Positions 1 to 8,471 of a stretch of 21,624 nt of DNA are shown piece after piece. How positions within the stretch are numbered: position 1 is the first letter of the stretch; every line of letters begins with the position of its first letter. Below the pieces are notes generated by a model that was not told the DNA's origin, searched no databases, and saw nothing but the letters and a program-made list of their open reading frames with translations. Origin of the DNA: an uncultured Collinsella sp. (GTDB taxonomy: Bacteria; Actinomycetota; Coriobacteriia; Coriobacteriales; Coriobacteriaceae); assembly GCA_902478885.1 (NCBI GenBank), contig CABSMS010000028.1, forward strand, positions 1 through 21,624, given 5' to 3'. Position numbers and translations under genes: made by a program.

Positions 1-26
1 CAGCGTCAGATGTGTATAAGAGACAG
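1..26. other. Sequencing-library adapter remnant (left end)
   Basis: The first 26 bases match the 3' part of the Nextera read-1 adapter, ending in the 19-bp Tn5 mosaic end AGATGTGTATAAGAGACAG at 8-26. This is not genomic. Biological sequence begins at 27. The matching remnant at the other end shows the contig runs from one tagmentation end to the other without adapter trimming. Confidence 0.97.
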
Positions 27-78
27 CTACAGGGCTATCGGGCATGTTTTCGATTTCGTTGGCAGCGTATTGGGCCAT
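27..78 (-). CDS. 5' fragment of an unidentified protein, cut by the contig end
   Basis: An ATG at 78-76 opens a frame that runs to the adapter junction and encodes MAQYAANEIENMPDSPV, 17 residues. A GAGG Shine-Dalgarno lies about 8 nt upstream (near 86-90), and a plausible promoter with a TTGACC -35 box lies further upstream. The gene is oriented like its yhgE neighbours but is separated from them by a terminator, so it is probably its own transcription unit. Too little is left to assign a family. The real gene continues beyond the insert. Confidence 0.5.
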
Positions 79-118
79 GGAACATCCTCGCACTCAATCT
101 GGGCGTGGTGTCCGCACG

Positions 119-147
119 CGTATGGCTGCGTGCCGCCTCATGGTCAA
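119..147 (-). promoter_or_regulatory. Candidate promoter for the left-end gene
   Basis: On the minus strand a -35 box TTGACC (142-147, 5 of 6 to consensus) is followed after 17 bp by CATACG (119-124, 3 of 6). This would start transcription about 35 nt before the ATG at 78. The -35 box overlaps the T-tract side of the yhgE terminator. The call is from sequence match only. Confidence 0.35.
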
Positions 148-182
148 ATAAAAACAGGGCGCACCGGACCCCCGGTACGCCC
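148..182 (-). terminator. Rho-independent terminator of the yhgE pair
   Basis: Read on the minus strand, GGGCG-T-ACCGG (182-172) pairs with CCGGT-G-CGCCC (167-157) around a 4-nt loop. The one non-Watson-Crick position is a T-G wobble, and the stem is followed directly by TGTTTTTATTT. On the plus strand the same position is a C-A mismatch with no T-run, so the element acts on minus-strand transcripts. It lies about 98 bp after the stop of the proximal yhgE gene. Confidence 0.8.
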
Positions 183-279
183 CGCTACTGTAGCAACAAC
201 CAAGTAGCCCGTGCAATTCACTACGCTAAAGCATCGGGTTGGAAGACCTCGATGTTCCGGCGGCGTTTACGTTGCTGTA

Positions 280-2469
280 TTAAATCAATTTGGTTGATTC
301 CAGCTTTTCGATGATCCAGTCGTTGGCTTTGATGACCGGACGGCGGAAGACGACGCCCAGGGCCAGCGACGGAATCAGGTAGCTCGCCAGAATGCCCAGC
401 TCAACCCAGTACTCCATATGGTAGGCGCCAGCCATGGCGGCATGCATGGCGTTGATGCCGTGAGTAAACGGCAGGAACGGATAGATCGCCTGGAACACGG
501 GGCCGGTCATCTCGATGGGGAACGTGCCGCCCGAACCGCCGACCTGCATGACCAGCAACACGACGGCGAGCGCCTTGCCGATATCGCCAAACGAAACCGT
601 AAGCGTGTAGACGATATTGGAGAACACGAGACTCGCGACCCAGCCCGCCAGCACAAATTGCAGCGGGTTGTCGCACTGGATGCCAAAGAACAGGATGTCG
701 CCCGCGCACACGAGCGTTGCCTGCAGCAGGGCCAGACCGCCAAAGAACAGGTAGCGGCCCAGGTAGATCTCGTGCAGGCGTACGGGGATGAGCTCGTTGA
801 TGAGCTCATCGTCAACCGAGACCTTCATCATGGCCGCCAGCACGATCGAGCCGACCCATAGCGACAGAATCGTGTAGAACGGTGCCATGGCCGAACCGTA
901 GTTACGAATCGGATAGACCGGCTTGCGATCGAGCGCGACGGGGCCGGAAAGCGACACGGCCAAACCCTCGGGATCGTTGCCAATCATCGTCTTGATCGTG
1001 GCCAGATCGTCCGACATAAGGGCACCATCGAGCTCGTCCTTAAACGCACTGATCTTGTCCGACGCCTCGCCCAGCTGATCGGAAGCCTTGTTGACCAGCT
1101 TTGCAGCCTTGGAGAGGCCCTTTGCCAGCGAACCGGATGCATCGGTTAGACCGGCAACAGCGCTATCAAGATCGCTCGAGATGCCGTTCAGCGAATCCAA
1201 AACACCCGAAATGGTCTTCTTGAGCTCCTTAGCCTTAACCGAGAATGTGGAATCGTAATCAATCTTGGCACCCGAGACGCCCGCCTTGGCGTCGGCGATC
1301 GCCTGGTCGGTTTCGGCGCGGACATCGTTAACCTTTGCCATGCTGTCCGAGAGCGACGTCGCGATGCTCGTCAGCTCCTTGGCATTGTTGCGGTACTCCG
1401 TCGCTATTTTGCCCAGCTCTGCAGCCGCGTCCTCAAGCCCTTCCTTGAGCTTGTCGTTACTCACCTGGCCGGCAAGGCTGCGGAGCTTATCGGCCGCAGC
1501 GTCAATCTCATCGGCACGCGCGTTGAGCGACGCGGCGCCATCGTTGAGTTGCGATACCGTCAGATCGACATGCTGGTTCGCGGCGTCAAAGGCCTTTGCG
1601 AGCTCGGTGGACACGTTGTCGAACGAACCGGCACTTCCATCAATCGCCGCATCGATGGCATCGCTGGCTGCCTTGAGCGCCTGCTCGGAATCAGCAATAC
1701 CGCTCTCGGCATGCTCCATCAGCTGCTTCACCGACTGGTCGGTGGTCCCGGTTTGCTTGAGCAGGCCGCCCGCCGACGTCAGCGAATCGGAGGTCGAACT
1801 CAAAATGCCCGCAAGCGAAGTCGCGCTGGCCTTGATGTCCTGCAGGTCCTGAACCGAGTCGCCAAGCGTCGAGGACAGGTTGGCGATAAAGTTGCTCACT
1901 TGGTCGGTGCTCATGTAATCGAGCAGGCTGGACACCGTCTTAAGACCGATGGACGTGATGGTTTCGGTAAAGGTCTCGTTGACCTGACTCTGAGCGGCGC
2001 TCGAGCCCTTCTCGGTCACGATCTGTGCGATGGCGTTGGCCTTCTGGTTCTCATAGAACTCGATATCGGCGTGTTTCACGTCGGTCGAGAAGAGCGTCAT
2101 CATGTCGGAGCTAAAGCTCTTGGGGATTACGACGGCCGCATAGTAAGCGCCCGACTTAACACCGTCGATAGCCTTATCGCGATTGTTGAGCACAACCCAG
2201 TCAAAGTTCTCGTTACCACGCAAAGCGGCGGTAACGTTTTCACCCACGTTGATCTCGACGGGAATCAGGTCGCTCTCGTAACCCTCGTCGGTATTGACCA
2301 CGGCAATCTTAAGGTTTCCGGTATTGCCGTACGGGTCCCAGCTGCCGGCGATGTTAAACCATGCATACAAGCACGGCACGATAATGAGGCCCATCACGAC
2401 AACCATGCCGATCACGGAGCGAGACACGTTTTGGACGTCGCGCTTAAACAGATGCAGGATGTTCTTCAT
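280..2469 (-). CDS. YhgE/Pip family membrane protein (shorter copy, 729 aa)
   Basis: YhgE/Pip proteins are polytopic envelope proteins related to ABC-2 type permeases and to the phage-infection protein Pip and type VII secretion EsaA. Their biochemical role is poorly defined. Visible here: an N-terminal cytoplasmic stretch, one membrane helix at about residues 18-40, and the family signature YAWFNI followed by WDPYGNT (44-50). A long Ser/Ala/Asp-rich, predicted coiled-coil extracellular region (about 150-490) follows, then five or six C-terminal membrane helices from about 525 onward. The ATG directly abuts the TAA of the upstream paralogue (TAAATG), with an excellent Shine-Dalgarno before it, so the two are translationally coupled. 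Length is normal for the family. The family call is secure; substrate and function are not known. Confidence 0.9.
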   Translation of the reverse strand: MKNILHLFKRDVQNVSRSVIGMVVVMGLIIVPCLYAWFNIAGSWDPYGNTGNLKIAVVNTDEGYESDLIPVEINVGENVTAALRGNENFDWVVLNNRDKAIDGVKSGAYYAAVVIPKSFSSDMMTLFSTDVKHADIEFYENQKANAIAQIVTEKGSSAAQSQVNETFTETITSIGLKTVSSLLDYMSTDQVSNFIANLSSTLGDSVQDLQDIKASATSLAGILSSTSDSLTSAGGLLKQTGTTDQSVKQLMEHAESGIADSEQALKAASDAIDAAIDGSAGSFDNVSTELAKAFDAANQHVDLTVSQLNDGAASLNARADEIDAAADKLRSLAGQVSNDKLKEGLEDAAAELGKIATEYRNNAKELTSIATSLSDSMAKVNDVRAETDQAIADAKAGVSGAKIDYDSTFSVKAKELKKTISGVLDSLNGISSDLDSAVAGLTDASGSLAKGLSKAAKLVNKASDQLGEASDKISAFKDELDGALMSDDLATIKTMIGNDPEGLAVSLSGPVALDRKPVYPIRNYGSAMAPFYTILSLWVGSIVLAAMMKVSVDDELINELIPVRLHEIYLGRYLFFGGLALLQATLVCAGDILFFGIQCDNPLQFVLAGWVASLVFSNIVYTLTVSFGDIGKALAVVLLVMQVGGSGGTFPIEMTGPVFQAIYPFLPFTHGINAMHAAMAGAYHMEYWVELGILASYLIPSLALGVVFRRPVIKANDWIIEKLESTKLI

Positions 2470-5319
2470 TTATGCCTCACCTCCTTTTGAGTGCTTGCCA
2501 AGCGGGGCGTCATCCTCATTCATCACAAATGTGTCGTCCCCGTTCGCGGGCACATGGTGCATATTGTGGCAAATGGGCTGGTCGGCAGCCTGATCCTTGG
2601 ATTTAGAGCCTCGCTCGCTGGCATTCAGGCCAAACATGCGACGGGCGGCAGGGATCGCCGCTGTGTGCTCGCGCATCTCGCGGCGCAGGTCCTCGTCCGA
2701 AAGCGCCGAGATGCGCATCTGGGTGTTGAGGCTTGCGCGGATGTACTCGATATTGATCAGCCAGCCGCAGATGGCAATAACCGAAATGATCCAAATGACT
2801 AGCAAGATGATCTTGCCGTTATTGTCGATATCGAGGACCGTCGAGAGCACAAAGATCAGCACCTGCACGCCCACCACGGCAGCAAAGCCGCCTTTGATGT
2901 AGTACGGGTAACGATGCTCAAAAGCCACTGCATGTTCGAGCAGCTCACGGCGATACGAATCGGAATCGAGCATGACGCGCATGGCCGTACGCAGCGAATA
3001 GCGCTGGCGCGGCAGGTCGTTGGACTCGCAAATCATCAGACCGGTCGTGGAAAGCTGTTTATCAAAGAGCAGATTGAGGTTGAGCAGCAGCGGACGCAGC
3101 TGCAAGCCAATAAAGAGTGCGATGGCAAGGAACACGCCCAAGATGCACAGGTTGAACAGGTAGTTGAACGAGTACATGCCGCCGACGGTCTCGCGCAGCA
3201 GATTGATGCCGTAGGTAAAGGGCAGCAGCGGATGCAGCCATTGGAAGAAGCCGGGCATCATCTCGATGGGGTACATGCCCGACGAACCGGGAATCTGCAC
3301 GATAACCAGGATGACGCCAATCGCCTTGCCGATATGCTTAAACGTAGTGGACAGCGCGTAGATGATATTGACGTACGTGAACGAGATAGCGATGCCGCCC
3401 AGCACGAACAGCAGCGGGTTAATGCACTGCACGCCAATGACCAGATCGCCCACTGTCACGATGATGGCTTGGAGCGCGCCCAAGATCACCAGGAGCATCC
3501 AACGGCCGAAGTAGCCCTGGCGCGCCGTAAAGCTGCCAATGCCCTCGCGATCGACCTCGAGCTTGTAGATGGCGATGAGTACGTAACCGCCCACCCAAAG
3601 CGCCAGATTAGTGTAAAAGGGAGCGATGCCCGAACCAAAGCTCTTGACCGGATAGATCGACTTGGACGTCAACTCAACCGGAGATGCCATGAAATCTGCC
3701 ACGTCATTGACATCGACGCCCATAAGGTCGGCGAGCTCGCCCATAGACTCAGAGGTCTGCAGCGCCGCGATGTCATTGGCTGCGGTCGCAAGCTTGTCCT
3801 GGACCTTGGCAAGTGAGGCATCGGTCTGGGACAGCATGGTCTTGGCCTGCTTGAGCGTGGCATCGAGCTGCGATAGCGTACCGCGCGCATTGGCGATTGT
3901 AGGCGTGAGGCCCGACACGATACCGGTTAGGTCGCCCGATACAACCGAGAAAGAGTCGAGCGCGCTCGAAGCCTTCGGCAGCGCGTTCTGCCCCAGATCC
4001 GTCTGAGCCTGGCTAATGTTGGTCGTGCCGGTCTGAATTGCAGTATTGATAGCGTCGCTGGCGCTCGAAACGGCCGAAGCGTCATTCGCAATCGCACTCG
4101 ACTGCGCCGAGAGATTGTCCTTGACGGCCTGGAGGCTTTCGTTTTGTCCTCGAAGCGTATCGATCGTCGACGCGATGAGCGCGTTGATTTCCTCCGAGCC
4201 CGTCGGCACGCTGTCCGCCAAATCCTGTAGGCGGTCGATCAGCACGTTGTTGTGGTCAATTGTCGTTTGAAGCGATTCGAGCGAGTTGTCGATGCGAGTG
4301 GTCGTAGACGTCAAGGCGCCCGTCATCTTTCCGACCGCAGCGTTCGCCGAAGCCGACGTCTTGGACAGTGCAACACTTCCCTCCGAAAGCGCCTTTGAGA
4401 GCGAGGCAATCGATTTGCCCGCGGTGGTGCGTGCTTCGCCCAACAGGTCGTTGCCTTGGGAGATCGCTTGAGTCAGCGAAGGCGTCTGACCCTGCAAACC
4501 GGCCAGCGCCCCATCAGCCGAGGCGATAGCGCCGCTCGTTTTGTCGATAGCGGTGTTCATGTCGTTGATCGAATCGCGAACCTCGCTCAAGGTACCGGAT
4601 GCCTCGGACACCGAACTCGTCAGCGAATCCTGAACCTGGGCGGTCTTATCCTTAAAATCGATGCCGGCATCCTTGGCGATGCCCGCTACGGTCTCACCCA
4701 CCGTGGAGACAAACTCCGAATTGATCTGCTCCTCGATAGTATTGGCGCCGGTATCGGTCACCTTGGGCGCAATGGCGCTCTTCTTCTCGTTAACGTAATA
4801 CGTAAGCTTGGGCTGGCGGTAATTGCCATCGAGCATCGAGACAAGATTGTCGGAGAAGTTCTTGGGGATCACGATGGCGGCGTAGTACTCCCCGCTCTCG
4901 ACGCCCTCTTTGGCATCGGCCGCCGAGTCGACGAAGGTCCAGCCCAGCTGATCGTTTTCCTTGAGCTGATCGACGACCTTGTCGCCCGCATTGAGCTCGC
5001 CCACCAGGTCGTTCTGAGTGCCCTGATCATTGTTGGCGATGGCAATCTTGATGCCCTGGGTGTTTCCGTACGGATCCCAGTTTGCCACGATGTTGTACCA
5101 GGCATACAGTGAGGGAATAACACACACGCCGAGGGTAACCACCAAGGCGACGGGGTTCACAAACAGTCGCTTGATGTCGCGCTTAAAGATCGCAAAGGAT
5201 ACCTTTGCGTCGGATAGTTTGCTGCCGAGACTCACGCTTGGACCATCCATCCTGTCGTTGAATCGAATCGTACTATCGACAACCATTGTACGTAGGCGCT
5301 TTAGTGCCTCACGGCACAA
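2470..5319 (-). CDS. YhgE/Pip family membrane protein with C-terminal extension (949 aa)
   Basis: This is the second, upstream YhgE/Pip paralogue. It has the same plan as its neighbour: a membrane helix at about residues 54-74, YAWYNI then WDPYGNT (about 81-87), a long coiled-coil region rich in Ser, Asn and Asp, and a cluster of C-terminal membrane helices from about 580. It is roughly 200 residues longer because of an added C-terminal module. That module holds a soluble stretch, two more hydrophobic helices (around VVGVQVLIFVLSTVL and IILLVIWIISVIAICGWL) and a charged tail. The start is uncertain: the longest frame begins with TTG at 5319, while an ATG at 5286 gives an 11-residue shorter protein. 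Neither has a clear Shine-Dalgarno. The two paralogues probably form a heteromeric pair; this is inference from coupling. Confidence 0.88.
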   Translation of the reverse strand: MCREALKRLRTMVVDSTIRFNDRMDGPSVSLGSKLSDAKVSFAIFKRDIKRLFVNPVALVVTLGVCVIPSLYAWYNIVANWDPYGNTQGIKIAIANNDQGTQNDLVGELNAGDKVVDQLKENDQLGWTFVDSAADAKEGVESGEYYAAIVIPKNFSDNLVSMLDGNYRQPKLTYYVNEKKSAIAPKVTDTGANTIEEQINSEFVSTVGETVAGIAKDAGIDFKDKTAQVQDSLTSSVSEASGTLSEVRDSINDMNTAIDKTSGAIASADGALAGLQGQTPSLTQAISQGNDLLGEARTTAGKSIASLSKALSEGSVALSKTSASANAAVGKMTGALTSTTTRIDNSLESLQTTIDHNNVLIDRLQDLADSVPTGSEEINALIASTIDTLRGQNESLQAVKDNLSAQSSAIANDASAVSSASDAINTAIQTGTTNISQAQTDLGQNALPKASSALDSFSVVSGDLTGIVSGLTPTIANARGTLSQLDATLKQAKTMLSQTDASLAKVQDKLATAANDIAALQTSESMGELADLMGVDVNDVADFMASPVELTSKSIYPVKSFGSGIAPFYTNLALWVGGYVLIAIYKLEVDREGIGSFTARQGYFGRWMLLVILGALQAIIVTVGDLVIGVQCINPLLFVLGGIAISFTYVNIIYALSTTFKHIGKAIGVILVIVQIPGSSGMYPIEMMPGFFQWLHPLLPFTYGINLLRETVGGMYSFNYLFNLCILGVFLAIALFIGLQLRPLLLNLNLLFDKQLSTTGLMICESNDLPRQRYSLRTAMRVMLDSDSYRRELLEHAVAFEHRYPYYIKGGFAAVVGVQVLIFVLSTVLDIDNNGKIILLVIWIISVIAICGWLINIEYIRASLNTQMRISALSDEDLRREMREHTAAIPAARRMFGLNASERGSKSKDQAADQPICHNMHHVPANGDDTFVMNEDDAPLGKHSKGGEA
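2475..2486 (-). promoter_or_regulatory. Near-perfect Shine-Dalgarno coupling the two yhgE genes
   Basis: The minus strand carries AAGGAGGTGAGG, complementary over about 10 bases to the 16S anti-SD tail, some 7 nt before the ATG at 2469. It sits inside the last codons of the upstream gene, whose TAA touches the ATG. The strong site suggests the downstream protein is made at high or equal stoichiometry to its partner. Confidence 0.8.
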
Positions 5320-5342
5320 TGGTGCTGAGTTTTGCGGGTAGC

Positions 5343-5380
5343 AATATACTACGAAGATGAGTTAACGTACAGATGTACAG
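5343..5380 (-). promoter_or_regulatory. Candidate promoter/operator for the yhgE pair
   Basis: On the minus strand a TATATT -10-like box (5343-5348, 5 of 6) lies 24 bp before the TTG start. About 20 bp further upstream is a direct repeat GTACAG-N2-GTACAG on the plus strand (5367-5372 and 5375-5380), next to a GTTAAC palindrome. No good -35 box is seen. The repeated GTACAG words could be an operator; this is inference. Confidence 0.3.
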
Positions 5381-5439
5381 TATCTTAAATTTCAGCAGGT
5401 CACAAAACCACAACCCGCACAAATTAGCAATTCAAATAG

Positions 5440-5487
5440 CATCGGGGACGTTCTTAAACGACTAGTCAAACAAAAACGTCCCCGATG
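5440..5487. repeat. 13-bp perfect inverted repeat, GGGGACGTT type
   Basis: CATCGGGGACGTT (5440-5452) is exactly inverted at 5475-5487 around a 22-nt A-rich loop. No T-run follows on either strand, so it is not a classical terminator. The GGGGAC/GTCCCC words recur in other intergenic gaps of this window, which suggests a dispersed small repeat. It lies between the yhgE promoter and the next palindrome cluster. Confidence 0.7.
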
Positions 5488-5520
5488 ACTACTTTCCCCC
5501 GTTCCCAAGGGATCATTATT

Positions 5521-5667
5521 GGACCGCCGATGTTTTGGTAATGCCAGCGAGCGGGCACCAGAGCGAACAAATTGGCATGAAAAGAGGACGGCATAGACCT
5601 TCTGGTCATGCCGTCCTCTTTGAATGACAAGTTGTCGCTCTGGTGCCCGCGCAGCGTCGGCTGGTCC
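5521..5667. repeat. Long nested imperfect palindrome (cruciform-like)
   Basis: Three concentric sets of arms are visible. The outer pair is GGACC-GCCGA (5521-5530) with TCGGCTGGTCC (5657-5667), one bulge. The middle pair is GCGGGCACCAGAGCGA (5551-5566) with its exact complement at 5635-5650. The inner pair is AAAGAGGACGGCAT-A-GACC (5581-5599) with 5604-5621, around a TTCT loop. The element has no coding frame and no T-tract on either strand. It could be a miniature inverted-repeat element or a structured transcript. It sits between htpG and the yhgE pair. Confidence 0.7.
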
Positions 5668-5687
5668 GCCGTTCGTTAGAACGGCGG
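5666..5687. repeat. 9-bp hairpin
   Basis: CCGCCGTTC (5666-5674) is exactly inverted at 5679-5687 around a GTTA loop. It is the third structure in the intergenic cluster and touches the outer arm of the large palindrome. Confidence 0.6.
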
Positions 5688-5708
5688 AACGAAGGGCAGC
5701 GTCGAGCT

Positions 5709-5736
5709 GTTACGCGGTTTGGTAAAACCGCGTAAC
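5709..5736 (-). terminator. Strong hairpin directly after htpG, possible terminator
   Basis: GTTACGCGGTTT (5709-5720) pairs perfectly with AAACCGCGTAAC (5725-5736) around a GGTA loop, 7 bp beyond the htpG stop codon. The 12-bp stem is in terminator position, but no U-tract follows on the minus strand. It may instead protect the 3' end of the htpG mRNA, or be part of the repeat cluster. The hairpin is certain; its role is not. Confidence 0.5.
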
Positions 5737-5743
5737 GACCCAA

Positions 5744-7768
5744 CTACATCAAGTTGCAAACAGCCGCCGCGAAGGCCACGGGGTCCTCGGGGAGGATGCC
5801 CTCGACCAGCAGGGCCTGGTCATAGAGCAGACCGGAGTACTGCTTGATCTTGTCGGCGTCGCCTGCCTTCTGGGCAGCGACGAGCTTGTCAAAGACCGGG
5901 TGCTTGGCGTTGAGCTCGAGCACGCGCTGGCTCTTGGGCATGCCGTCGGGCGCGCCCTCGGGTCCCTTCTGGAGCACCTTCTCCATCTCGAGCGAAAGTG
6001 GGCCCTCGGTGGTGATGCAAGCGGGGGCATCGGTCAGGCGCGCGGAGACGGCAACTTTCTCGACCTTGTCACCGAGCGCCTCCTTCATAGCGCTGAAGAG
6101 GTCCTCGTTTTCCTTGGTGGCGTCCTCGGCCTCCTTCTTCTCGTCCTCGGTCGCCAGGTCAAGATCACCGGTCGCGACGTTCTTGAGCTCCAGATGACGA
6201 TCCTCGACCTCGGGCTCGGCACCATCGGCCACAGCCTTCTCGGCAGCCTCGCGGGCAGCATCGTCCTCGTAGATCTTGGGCATATCGGCGGCAACGTATT
6301 CACGCATAGCCTGGAACGTGAACTCATCCACATCCTGCGTCAGCAGCAGCACGTCATAGCCGCGGTCGAGCACGCCCTTTACCACGGGCATCTTGGCCAA
6401 GCGCTCACGCGAGTCACCGGCGGCGTAGTAGATGGCCTTCTGATCCTCGGGCATGCCCTTGACATACTCAGCCAGAGTAATCATCTTCTGTTCCTTGGCA
6501 GACCAGAACAGCAACAGGTCGGCGAGCTCATCGGCCTTCATGCCATAGCTCGAGTAGATACCATACTTAAGGCCACGGCCAAAGTTCTCAAAGAACTTCT
6601 CGTAGGCCTCGCGGTCGTTGTCACGCATATCCTCAAGGTCAGCGGTGATCTTCTTTTCCACACGCTTGGCGATGGCCTTGAGCTGACGGTTCTGCTGCAG
6701 CGTCTCACGCGAGATGTTGAGCGACACGTCGGCGGAATCCACGACGCCGCGGACAAAGTTGTAGTAGTCGGGCAGCAGGTCGTCGCACTTCTCCATGATC
6801 AGGACATTGGAGCTGTAGAGCGCCAGACCCTTCTCGTAATCCTTGCTGTACAGATCGAACGGCGCGCGGCCCGGCACAAACAGCAGGGCGTCATACTCGA
6901 GCGTGCCCTCGGCATGGAAGCTGATGGTGCGCGCAGGATCGTCAAAGTCGTGGAACGTGGACTTGTAGAACTCGTCGTAGTCCTTCTGCTCGACATCGGA
7001 GCTGCGCTTCTTCCAGATCGGTGTCATGGAATTGACGGTCTCGAGCTCCTGGTAGTCCTCGTACTCGGGCTTGTAATCGTCGCCGGCGTCCTCGGGCTTG
7101 GGTTTCTGGCGGCTCTTGGACACCATCATCTGAATCGGGTAGCGCACATAGTTGCTGTACTGCTGAATCAGGCTCTTGAGACCCCACTCGGTCAGGAAGC
7201 GATCGTAGGTCTCGGCCTCGCCGTCGGCATCGAGCTTCTCGTTCTCGCGCAGCGTCAGGATGACATCGGTACCGTGCTCGGCGCGCTCGCCGTCCTCGAT
7301 GGTGTAGCCCTCAAGACCGTCGGATTCCCACACATGGGCGACATCCTCGCCGTAGGCGCGGCTGACGACCTTCACATGGCTGGCGACCATAAAAGCCGAG
7401 TAGAAGCCCACGCCAAACTGACCGATGATGTCGACATCGGAGCCCTGCTGCTCGGCGTTCTCGGTCTTAAACTCCTCGGAGCCGGAATGGGCGATGGTGC
7501 CCAGATTGCGCTCCAGCTCCTCGGCGGTCATGCCAATGCCGTTATCCGAGATGGTAATGGTGCGGGCGTCTTTATCAAAGGAGACGCGAATGGCCAGGTC
7601 GCCCTGGTCGATCTTGACGCTCGGGTCCTGCAGGCTCTTAAAGTTGAGCTTGTCGACGGCGTCGCTCGCGTTAGAGATAAGCTCGCGCAGGAAGATTTCT
7701 TTATTGGTGTAGATGGAGTTGATCATGAGGTCGAGCAGTTTTTTGCTCTCGGTCTTAAATTGACGCAT
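5744..7768 (-). CDS. htpG: HtpG, bacterial Hsp90 chaperone
   Basis: HtpG is the cytosolic ATP-dependent chaperone dimer that remodels client proteins together with the DnaK system. The GHKL ATPase domain is complete: RELISNASDA with catalytic Glu29 and Asn33, SDNGIGMT (Asp75), GTIAHSGSEEF, and the lid/loop QFGVGFYS (117-124). The middle domain contains the NISRETLQQ segment (mid-protein), and the C-terminal dimerisation domain closes the protein. At 674 aa it is somewhat longer than the E. coli protein (624), with an acidic Glu/Lys/Asp-rich stretch before the C-terminal domain. The ATG at 7768 has an AAAGGA Shine-Dalgarno about 8 nt upstream. It is probably monocistronic, flanked by intergenic gaps on both sides. 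Confidence 0.97.
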   Translation of the reverse strand: MRQFKTESKKLLDLMINSIYTNKEIFLRELISNASDAVDKLNFKSLQDPSVKIDQGDLAIRVSFDKDARTITISDNGIGMTAEELERNLGTIAHSGSEEFKTENAEQQGSDVDIIGQFGVGFYSAFMVASHVKVVSRAYGEDVAHVWESDGLEGYTIEDGERAEHGTDVILTLRENEKLDADGEAETYDRFLTEWGLKSLIQQYSNYVRYPIQMMVSKSRQKPKPEDAGDDYKPEYEDYQELETVNSMTPIWKKRSSDVEQKDYDEFYKSTFHDFDDPARTISFHAEGTLEYDALLFVPGRAPFDLYSKDYEKGLALYSSNVLIMEKCDDLLPDYYNFVRGVVDSADVSLNISRETLQQNRQLKAIAKRVEKKITADLEDMRDNDREAYEKFFENFGRGLKYGIYSSYGMKADELADLLLFWSAKEQKMITLAEYVKGMPEDQKAIYYAAGDSRERLAKMPVVKGVLDRGYDVLLLTQDVDEFTFQAMREYVAADMPKIYEDDAAREAAEKAVADGAEPEVEDRHLELKNVATGDLDLATEDEKKEAEDATKENEDLFSAMKEALGDKVEKVAVSARLTDAPACITTEGPLSLEMEKVLQKGPEGAPDGMPKSQRVLELNAKHPVFDKLVAAQKAGDADKIKQYSGLLYDQALLVEGILPEDPVAFAAAVCNLM

Positions 7769-7852
7769 GTGCAGTCCTTTCGCGCTACCCCTGTCCGCAA
7801 AAACGGCCCGGTCGCCCGAGCCGCATCGCAGACCTGCTATGTTCAGACTTAG

Positions 7853-7883
7853 ATTTTATAACCCATTAACGCGCATATATACA
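7853..7883 (-). promoter_or_regulatory. Weak candidate htpG promoter
   Basis: The only AT-rich stretch before htpG holds TATAAAAT (7853-7860) on the minus strand, about 85 bp before the ATG. A poor -35 match TGTATA (3 of 6) lies 17 bp upstream. No CIRCE (TTAGCACTC inverted repeat) is visible, so HrcA control is not indicated by the sequence. Confidence 0.25.
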
Positions 7884-7934
7884 TACGGAATCGAAAAACT
7901 GTATGTCCGAGCGCTCCAATGCGTCAATTGCCAA

Positions 7935-7979
7935 GGAGTGTCCCCAACTGCCGGCAGAAAAGGAACGTCCCTATCTGCC
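7935..7979. repeat. Two direct copies of an 18-bp GTCCC-containing word
   Basis: The words at 7935-7952 and 7962-7979 agree at 14 of 18 positions (GGA..GTCCC.A.CTGCC). The second copy contains the stop codon of the acetyltransferase gene. Related GGGAC words occur at 5440-5487 and 8498-8508. Confidence 0.45.
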
Positions 7980-8471
7980 ATCTACGCGCTTGGCCATCCA
8001 GACATGGGGTTGGCCCTCGTCTTCGTAATCTACCGGGGCAATTTGCGTGTAGCCCGCCTTTGCATAGAGCGGCAGCACGTATTCCTGCGCATGCAGCTTA
8101 ATAAGCTTAGCGCCGGCATCGCGTGCACACGAAGCACTGGTCTCGACGATCGCACTCGCCAGTCCGCGACGACGCATAGCCGGCAGCACGGCGACGCGCC
8201 CCATAATGTAGGTCTCCCCCGCCGCAACGCCTTCGTCCAAGTCGCACGCCGGCGAAACCGGAGCCTCTGCATCTGCCGCGCGCTCCAGTTCCTCGGGAAA
8301 CACGCGCGAGCAACCGGCAAGCTCGCCGTCTACATAGAGCGTCACATGAATGCAGTTTGGATCCTCGTCGATAGCGTCGAACTCATTCTCGTAGCCTTGC
8401 TCGTCCATAAAAACGACGCGGCGTACCAACGCCGCGTCATCAAAGCATCCCGTCTTAAGTTGGATATCCAT
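7971..8471 (-). CDS. GNAT family N-acetyltransferase, ElaA-like
   Basis: This is a 166-residue acetyl-CoA-dependent acyltransferase; the substrate is unknown. Motif A is GRVAVLPAMRRRGLASAIVE, with the RRRGLA acetyl-CoA pyrophosphate loop at about 100-105. The C-terminal HAQEYVLPLYAKAGY and HVWM segments are typical of ElaA-like proteins. The ATG at 8471 is chosen because GAAAGGG lies 5 nt upstream; an in-frame ATG at 8489 would add six residues but has no Shine-Dalgarno of its own. It begins 39 bp after the CpsB phosphatase stop and may be read as the last gene of that operon. A role in polysaccharide acetylation is conceivable but unsupported by sequence. Confidence 0.85.
   Translation of the reverse strand: MDIQLKTGCFDDAALVRRVVFMDEQGYENEFDAIDEDPNCIHVTLYVDGELAGCSRVFPEELERAADAEAPVSPACDLDEGVAAGETYIMGRVAVLPAMRRRGLASAIVETSASCARDAGAKLIKLHAQEYVLPLYAKAGYTQIAPVDYEDEGQPHVWMAKRVDGR

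Noticed and set aside
5900..7852. 650-aa plus-strand open frame opposite htpG
   Set aside because: It is antisense to a fully conserved HtpG and arises from codon bias in GC-rich DNA. Composition is unlike a real protein and there is no ribosome-binding site.
7769..7970. CIRCE or other heat-shock operator before htpG
   Set aside because: No TTAGCACTC-type inverted repeat is present in the 202-bp gap.
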